DNA of 64,000 bases. Origin: Lentinula raphanica. Its lineage: Eukaryota; Basidiomycota; Agaricomycetes; Agaricales; Omphalotaceae. Every line of letters begins with the position of its first letter. Position 1 is the stretch's first letter. The translations under genes were made by a program, and so were the position numbers. The notes below the pieces were generated by a model, which saw only the letters and a program-made list of their open reading frames with translations, did not search any database and was not told the origin of the DNA. The stretch covers positions 186,001-250,000 of the forward strand of contig JANVFP010000001.1 in the NCBI GenBank assembly GCA_027919835.1, read 5' to 3'. Of the stretch, positions 57,101 through 64,000 are shown piece after piece.

Positions 57101-59676
57101 CTTCAGCAGCTGAAGGACAACACCTGCTTAGCGATCAAAGTGACCAGACTAACCACGAGGCTATTGATGGAAGAATCCACTCGAATTTGAAAAGTCCATG
57201 CTTCGCATACGGGTAAAAAGATCTAACGTAAAGAGGATTCTGGCACCAGGCTGAGTCTGCTCACCATTCGGAGACTAGTTTGACTTAGAAAGCGAAAGGC
57301 GTCCTCAACTTCTCCAGGAATATTGAACTGAGGATTACCACGAGGTCATAGGATTCGGAAAGAAACTTTTTGCTCTCCAGTGTGCCGCCAATGGCAGCTA
57401 AGGTCCGATATACAAGTGAGTCAACGAGGGAAGGATTGACGATTGAAATGGCGTCAGACGCAATCGTGTTCGGTCCCCGCTCTCTGTGGCAAGTTGTCTT
57501 CGAGGAGGGGGAAATGAGGAGTGTATCTAGATGCGATGGCCTTTCCAAAACTCTGAAACGAGATGGCGCACAGTCTTGGTAGGCGGAGACTTTCATGACA
57601 GATCGTAGATGAGAAATGAGTTTCGCATGATAGGTGTCCTAGACACAGGTGTAGTTGACTGCGTCGGTACGGAATGGCACGTACCAGAGTGACAGGGATT
57701 GATGTGATATTATGCGCATCAATTCTCGACGCGTCTGAGTGGACTTCAACAAGAAAGCGAGAATGGTGGCGAGGCTAGGTTCCTATGTCTCCTGAGAATG
57801 AAAATGATCGCAGATTCGATGAATCTTCAAGAACTATAACTCTAGAAATTTCTTCGTTCTCACAAGAAATTCATGCGACTGTGACACGCGCTTGAGATGC
57901 AAATTGAAAGGGCGCCACTGCACAACGGAGGAAGAAAGCCCGACCATGGGCAGAAGAAGCTGAACTATTCGTCCTGGAGGTACTGAAACACTTCAAAAAG
58001 GTGAGATGGATAACTCCGAACGACGTAGGCAGAAAAAGAAGTTCCTACTTGCCGCCGCTTCATGACTTGCGCGAAGAGTGAAGATTCCGACTGGTTCCAA
58101 GATGTTGGCTGAAATATGTGAACGAGTGAAAATAGTCGTGGATCTTTGGCACAAAGAACAATCCTTACACTCGATGAAGGCCAGAAGAACTGCACAGATG
58201 GCCAGGCTCTACGTGATATCGAGTTATCAGGAGAGAAGCTAAGTGAACCGAAGTACGACTCACCAAGGAATTTTTACTTTCTATTGCGCCCGAGGGACAG
58301 AAAAGTGAGCGAACCTAGATCCCAGGCTTTGGTTTTTCGAAAGCTTCCGGGAAAAGTGGCTCCAGCTTACCGGAGAGATAAGGTTAGTGACAGCTCCAAT
58401 CAGCGTAATGTCAGTCTCAACATGTTTCGTACTATCCAGCAGCGTCTTGCGAAATCACCCCTCGGAAATCTTTGAGTCAATTCATGTTCGCGTGATTTGA
58501 GAACATTCCATTGCCTTCAACTTGGAACCAGGATAAGTTGCTAAATCGTCGTCGAGCCGAGGTGGCAAGCAGATATCGTTGAGAAAGGAGTAAATGGAAC
58601 TCTGATTGTGGTCCGAGAGCAGTCTGTGTGGCTGCTAAAAATCATATAGTGAGGGTCAGTGATTGCTGGAATGGAAGTCGGATATGATACTCGAGTACCA
58701 ATATAGAGGGTGAGGTGGTACAGTAGAGCTCTGCTGTGTTCAATCAGCCAGATATCCATTCTTAAAGCCTTCGGATATCTGTCGAAGATGAGCTGAAGGG
58801 AGTAGAAGGGAGTAAACGATAGTGACCACGGAAGTTTGTAACAAAGAAGGATCAGTGATGAGGTAAGCAGGATTCAGCAGAGCCGTACGAGCCGGCCAAT
58901 GCCGGTGTCGCTGCCGGTTGCGCGTCTGACACGGTCAGCTGAGTAGACACGACTCGCCATTCTGTGCAACGAGATCATAACTTGTCGACAAGAGAGTATG
59001 CATGTGTCGCAAATACCGCAGGAGAGATACCCGCTGATGCTAAATTGTTTGCAACACCGCTGATAACAATAATAATGAATAGCTTGGAGTTGAGGAAGAT
59101 CAGGGAAGATCACTCTCGAGATCAACACTGGAATTGACCATCGTGGTAGCTATTGCATAGCCTGGTCAATGAAGATCCTGTTTCAAGTCAATCAGTACCG
59201 ATCTATATACTCGAGCCTGAGCGGTAGTCGAGTCGTTACATGCTGATGCTAAGCTTGCCATGCCAATGCCCGCGATCTCGAAGCCGTTGTCTCACAGAAT
59301 ACGGATTGTAGGTAAACATTAAATGAACATCGGTATCCGAGGTAGTTTAAGACGAGCCTTAGGAGGGCGTCAGTAATATAACCAGTAATCAGAGCTGCGT
59401 ACACTAGTATCTTAATAGGATGTTAGCAATAATCCGAGAATTATAAAGGTCAAAGCCTGGAGAGACACTTAAGTTTTGAGATCAGTAGGTTAGTGTACCC
59501 GCGAGCCAGCCTGAAAGATCCAGGCAGCCATCGCGCACACTGGCAAAAGGGCAGCCTGTACTGCAATCGTGTTTAACTCTAAGGTCACGGTGTTTGTCTG
59601 AAGGTGTTTCATTTTAGCAATAGCTTCGTAATTGCGAGAATTCGCGTTACATCGATAAAGCTATCACGATTAAAAC
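54120..59676. other. Gene-poor 5.5-kb stretch
   Basis: I looked for genes here on both strands and can support none. Open frames at 55050-55313 (plus), 56017-56262 (plus), 57285-57596 (minus) and 58146-58475 (plus) have coding-like composition in part but no start context, splice partners or family motifs. The 58146-58475 frame (containing RDIELSGEKLSEPKYDS) is the most gene-like. A short direct repeat (CCAGGTCAGA twice) is at 54417-54436. Confidence 0.4.
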
Positions 59677-60245
59677 TCAGTGAGGTGCAAGAATGCGGAG
59701 ACCAATAGCCCTCACAAGTAAACCACCTTCGCCAAAACTCCAGACGTAACGATCAGGACCAAGAACGTTCATAGTTCGAAGACTATATTGGCTGGCAATG
59801 GTCCATGGAAATTCAGTACATATGTTTGAAGATGTAGATGGAAGCTGTCTCACCGACTATCATCAGACTGGAAGCTAACAAACTTCAAAGCAGATTGCTT
59901 TTGTATACGACCAGCTATTTCAATCATGGTCTGTCTCCCCCACTCGATTGATCCGACACGCCTTCCAGATACATCTGTAATGAACGTGTAATTGGGGTTT
60001 CCGAGCTCTGCTTGTGCACGGTAAAACAGTTGCTTGCTCGGTCCTAAGACGGCGCCATTCATCGCACCTGAAGCGGTGAACTCAATGGTCACTGTGTAAG
60101 TAGCGACGGAGATGAGTGACTTGGTGATGGCAGGAGGCACACCGAGGCCAGCGACAGAAATGGACGGGGGGGACGGTGGATTCGGCCCTTTGCCTTCGAC
60201 AACAGCGGTCCAAGGTTGGTATCCGAGGCCAGGAATATTGGTCAT
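59677..60245 (-). CDS. DUF6593-like protein, two exons
   Basis: Exon 1 60245-59854 and exon 2 59782-59677, joined by a 71-bp intron, give 165 aa. The core is FTASGAMNGAVLGPSKQLFY, then VGSIEWGRQTMIEIAGRIQK and, across the splice, RTMNVLGPDRYVWSFGEGG. The 'IEW.R...EI.G' and 'YVW' pattern is that of the DUF6593-type beta-strand proteins of mushrooms. The usual C-terminal hydrophobic or charged tail is missing; the product stops soon after the YVW strand, so it may be truncated. The start ATG at 60245 is clear. Function unknown. Confidence 0.65.
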
Positions 60246-61625
60246 GTCGCACTACCAGCACTGAGAAGCCTTCGAGGATAGAAACGGTTTGTTTTTCTGA
60301 AGCTGAATCCGGTCATAATTTTCTTTTTAAGTGAAGCGTTGTGCGCGCCCAAGAGTGAGGAAATCTATTCGTTTCGCCTACATGTAGCTCTGTTAACGCT
60401 CTGGCAGTGAAAGACATAGATTCCAAGCTTGAGTAGTGGTATATCGGGAAAAGAAATCATGATTGTCTCCAGGAGATTTGTGGGCCCCTTGAGGATTTAG
60501 AGGTTGCTGATCAAAAATTTTGACACTCGTCCGCATTGGGGCAAGGGATGAGAAAGCGGGGGCGCCGACCTGACGAAAAAGGTCATTTGTTGGGGGACTC
60601 GGAAGAGTTTGTATCCGACTCCAGGGCTTGTTGAACCGAGACAGAAAAGTAAAATTCGACATTCAGACTCAGCTGAGGCTCGCCTGAAAGTTTGTTTCGA
60701 AAGCTGACATCAGATAGAGAACCAACAGGAGGGTGTTGGACTCAAGGAGTTACCGAACAGGTTGCGGATTCTACGACATGTCAGTTGGGGAGCAGAAATA
60801 ATATCTTCACCGAATATCTGATTGCCAATGCACCTGCGGACTGGCAGAACACTTTTCCTCACAGCCGCAACATGAGCAGTCGGATTTCTCGGAGTGTTGA
60901 TTATCCTTGAGGTCATTAGTGTGTACCACAGTTTGATTTGCTCTCACCATGACATCTCTCTCGCCATAAGACAAGACGCTGGATACACAACTAACAAACA
61001 CTCGATCAGCACTGAATACAGATGAAAGTACAAAGGAAACATTTGTGGATACAGAATTTGCTACTTATCCCAGTGACTTCAGAATCTATAATCAATGAGC
61101 CAGCGTCTCCGGCGCTACTGGTGATACTAAGTGATACTACTCCCGTACTCTCCCAGAGATTCCAAATTAGTACAAGATTGCTACCCGCACGAAACAACGC
61201 ACATACACTGTCCCTATCACTGGCATGAGGCAGCGCATGGAGTCAAGTTTCATCGTAGAGGATAGCGAAAACTAGATTACACGCTGTACGAATCGAGGCA
61301 AATCGAATGGCCGACTAGTATGGAGGAATCTCGGAGTTGACGCTTTTTGACCTATGTACAGTGGGCCATGGCTATCTTATTGTGATCGCCGCCGTCCCCT
61401 CACTCCGCTCACTTCCCATACCCTCCCTACTTAGGAGGTTTCATTGAACTCAAGGCAACAACGGGATCGAAGGATCTCCGTGCTCAATGATAAAGGGTTC
61501 AACGCTACTTGTAATTCATGCACACAAGTTGGAATAATTCCTAGTAGTATTACATCAATCTATTCTGCGGCATTTAAATCTCGACTTCGCCAACAAGCAT
61601 TGTTGGTCGCTGTGTGAGAGGCTCT
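60246..61625. other. Region without a supported gene
   Basis: A minus-strand frame with a true ATG at 60662 (89 codons, to 60393) contains IFDQQPLNPQGAHKSPGDN. It could be a small gene but has no match I know. The rest shows nothing. Confidence 0.35.
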
Positions 61626-62698
61626 CTAGTCAGAAAACCTTGAGCGTATCGTGCGTCCCGGAGGGACATACACCTCGTCGTCGTCCGAACCGAAATATCG
61701 TCTTTTGGTAGGCTGTACCAGAGCAGCCAAGTACACATCACCCATGAAGTCCCAAGGTCGTTCAGTGGAGTATATCACTGAGCCTGACGATGTAATACGG
61801 TGTTGGATTCCCTTGTTCCCGTTGAATGGGTCAGTGAATGTGGGCCGTTCGCCCGAGAGAGCTGGTAATCGCCTCGGGAAGTCTTCCTCATCTGCAGGCA
61901 TATCACAAAGATCACCACTCTGATACCAAGAAGCGGGTTCCAACGACGTGTTTGCGCCGTCTGCAATGCACGTATCGGTGGCCGAGTGTGTTCTGTCCTT
62001 TTCTACGAAGACGGTCTCCGGAAACAGGTCGCAGAATTCTTCGCTGGGTCGAGGGGTGGCGTTGCCTAGATCGCCCAATGTATCAGAGTGTCTTGGAGAG
62101 TTAAGAATGACCTCTCGAGGCTCAGATTTCTCTCCGTTGCTTGGATTTAGAGCTATAGCGCTATCGAAGCGTTCAACATAGGACTGTATGCCGAAAGCGT
62201 GTGAAACCGGCGCAACTTCAGAGTCGAAGGTGCGACGCTCGTATACACTGTAGTCTGGCGAAGGGTAACGTTGGGAATGAGGGGCAGGCCTTGGGTTTTC
62301 GAGGTCGTATGCACGTGCGATTGACGCAGCTTCAGAGTCAAAGACGCCACTCGCGTATACACCGTAGTTTGGCAAAGGGAGACGTCGGGGATGCGGGGCA
62401 GGCCGTGGATTTTCGAAATCGTATGCATCCACCGAAAGAGCGGGGTCAGTCTATATCAAGAATAATCAGCGTCAAAGTCGGTTTTATTGGCAGTCTCGCC
62501 ACAGGAACTCACAGTGAGCCTTATCAACTCTTTCTCCAGATCAAATTCATCGTCAAACGGGGAAAACTTGCCCGGATTATGAACTTGTGGCGCATAGATT
62601 GGCCGGAACGCCTCCACTAGTGGCTTATAGTACTTCGTCGTACTAAGGATGAGCCTTACGATTCTGTTAAAGGCGGGCGGAGGGTGATGGAAGGACAT
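61626..62698 (-). CDS. Hypothetical protein with internal 38-residue tandem repeat
   Basis: Exon 1 62698-62513 and exon 2 62450-61626, joined by a 62-bp phase-0 intron, give 336 aa. Residues ~63-150 contain two tandem copies of a 38-residue unit: YDFENPRPAPHPRRLPLPNY and YDLENPRPAPHSQRYPSPDY at their starts, GVFDSEAAS and RTFDSEVAP later. The remainder is acidic and Pro/Ser-rich and ends with YFGSDDDEVYVPPGRTIRSR. No known domain is seen and the protein is probably largely disordered. The start at 62698 is the first true ATG in frame. Confidence 0.6.
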
Positions 62699-63162
62699 TT
62701 GATTCGTGGAAGGTGTGTCAGGTACTTTGAGTCTGGAAAGTTTTCGCAGAAGAGCGCCCCAAGTAGACGGGCAAAAGGGAGCACTAATCAAGATCAGAGG
62801 AGCGTCTGGCTTTTATACTTCAGCTGAGCAGTGTAGTCAAACCGTGATTGCCTTAATTTGATTCAATCAATGTGGTTCTATGGCCTCAAAATGGAAATGG
62901 CCGCTGGTCCATGTCATGCCCATTGTTCCTATTTCCTCTTGTGGCCAACCATTCGTCGTTATCCATCAGTGGTCAATACGTCACTGCAGGTCAATACTTC
63001 ATACACTCGTTCTCTAATGCTGTACAACAAGGTAGGCAAAATAATTTGTACACACGTTCCGTTGATTCCAACGATACTTGAGGGTAGTCCGATTAACAAA
63101 CAATGTGGCCCGGATTTGGAATGCTACAATGAGGTCTGTGGTCAACATTGACCCTTCCAAAA
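62699..63162. other. Intergenic region
   Basis: Spacer between two minus-strand genes. Plus-strand frames here (62858-63151) show no motif. Confidence 0.4.
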
Positions 63163-64000
63163 TCAAGTGTCAACTCGCCGAAAGAGCTTGGACATCGAAA
63201 TGCGATCACAATATGGTCGATAGGCGGAATGAGGCGCAAGGGTGAGTCTCTCCGGCGAAGGTAAAATCTGATCCAGGATCGACTTCATTCCTGCTTCATT
63301 GACCGAAGGGTACAACTGCAACTGCAACCCTTCGGTCTCACAATGAGATCGACGTATAAGCTGAATGATTTGATCAACAAGATCATCTTCAGAACTGTTT
63401 TCAGCTTCCGATTGTACTCCTGAGCTCTGATACAGTCGTAAGTGGTTCAGAGCAGGTAAAGTTAGCCACGAAAGCATCTGGACAATTCCCATCCTACAGA
63501 CGTCTATTCCCCCTAGGTCCTGATCATGTTCCACCGAGAGAAGCGTCATGGACCGTAGGGCAGGAAGGGTAAGATTCTGGGGTTTGCGAGCATTCATGGT
63601 GGACCGACACTCCAGAGAGCATGAGGTAAGATTTCGAAGTCCATGCAGTGCTCGAAGGTTTGTGAAATTCGTCACCAAAGTCGACGATGAGTAGACACTC
63701 AGGTCCTGTAATCTGGCCCAAGGAAGATGGAAAACATCCCGAGGATATGGGATATCTTGCAATGAAAGATATTTCAAGTTGTTGCAAAACCTAAAGAGCC
63801 GAACTCCGTCCTTCAAGTTTGCGAAGTCGTGCACGGCTTGAGTTTTGTTCTGATGAGGAAGGCGAACGTGTAGAGTCTCGAGGAGGTCGAGGAAACCAGT
63901 GAGAGCCGAGAAAGCTGCATAAGAAGAAACAGGAATATCCATCTCAAGTTGATGCCAGCGAGCAGACGCTGAGAGGAGAGGGCGTAGAAAGGAAGGACTT
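63163..64000 (-). CDS. F-box/LRR-type protein, C-terminal part (5' end outside window)
   Basis: The frame stays open from the window edge (64000) to the stop at 63163, giving about 279 visible residues. Irregular leucine-rich repeats are evident: LTGFLDLLETLHVRLP, FRFCNNLKYLSLQDIP, WARLQDLSVYSS, GLRNLTSCSLECRST, LPALRSMTLLSVEHD and LPALNHLRLYQSS. The first residues (LLSASARWHQLEMDIP) match the segment that follows the F-box in the large mushroom F-box family. The F-box itself would be upstream, beyond the window. Such proteins select substrates for SCF ubiquitin ligases; the substrate is unknown. Confidence 0.7.
   Translation of the reverse strand, partial: SPSFLRPLLSASARWHQLEMDIPVSSYAAFSALTGFLDLLETLHVRLPHQNKTQAVHDFANLKDGVRLFRFCNNLKYLSLQDIPYPRDVFHLPWARLQDLSVYSSSTLVTNFTNLRALHGLRNLTSCSLECRSTMNARKPQNLTLPALRSMTLLSVEHDQDLGGIDVCRMGIVQMLSWLTLPALNHLRLYQSSGVQSEAENSSEDDLVDQIIQLIRRSHCETEGLQLQLYPSVNEAGMKSILDQILPSPERLTLAPHSAYRPYCDRISMSKLFRRVDT

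Noticed and set aside
58146..58475. 109-codon plus-strand frame as a gene
   Set aside because: Composition is gene-like but it opens on a non-ATG codon, has no splice partners found and no family match; kept only as a note.

Overview
The window is nuclear DNA of a basidiomycete fungus, most likely an Agaricomycete (mushroom-forming fungus). The support is internal: genes are dense in introns of about 40-75 bp with GT..AG ends, and the recognisable families include an HMG-box transcription factor, two DUF6593-type proteins, an agaric-type ABC half-transporter, a multi-pass membrane protein and several Agaricomycete-only hypothetical families. Names of lineage-specific families rest on motif memory, not on a search.

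Layout. 1-5.7 kb: end of a long coiled-coil gene, a 'GRGGYN/YHDNW' family gene and a RING-finger gene. 5.8-6.8 kb: a 1,005-bp inverted-repeat element with a tandemly duplicated right end. 7.3-18.4 kb: a graveyard of broken gene copies (lysyl-tRNA synthetase, an unnamed multi-exon gene, a cullin, a small conserved protein, the C-terminal part of a fungal C6-type regulator, and ELP3) surrounding one intact ten-exon coiled-coil gene. 19.7-20.1 kb: a small element with GTACGA repeats. 21.4-23.7 kb: a divergent pair made of a second, stop-interrupted GRGGYN/YHDNW copy and an intact partner. 25.2-33.3 kb: a conserved hypothetical gene, RRP7, a GG-motif protein, a TPR-SET protein and a T5orf172 (GIY-YIG-like) gene.

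35.9-38.0 kb: an Agaricomycete family gene whose last exon is interrupted by a 646-bp foldback element of CACTA-like form that supplies the present stop codon. 38.6-41.3 kb: an 11-exon ABC half-transporter. 42.2-49.5 kb: a broken secreted-protein gene, a DUF6593 gene, an MFS (DHA1-type) transporter and a multi-pass membrane protein. 51.4-53.2 kb: an HMG-box factor. 53.7-54.1 kb: a 446-bp element with an 8-bp target duplication. 54.1-59.6 kb has no gene I can support. 59.7-64 kb: a second DUF6593-like gene, a repeat-containing hypothetical gene and the 3' part of an F-box/LRR-type gene.

There is no obvious pathway cluster. The intact genes are a mix of housekeeping (RRP7), signalling or regulatory (SET, RING, HMG) and transport functions. 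The most distinctive signals are the block of decayed housekeeping-type genes with retained introns, the strictly phase-0 intron ladders of the lineage-specific families, and four non-autonomous inverted-repeat elements, one of which has rewritten a protein C-terminus. Exon boundaries were derived by eye from splice motifs, frame continuity and paralogue comparison.
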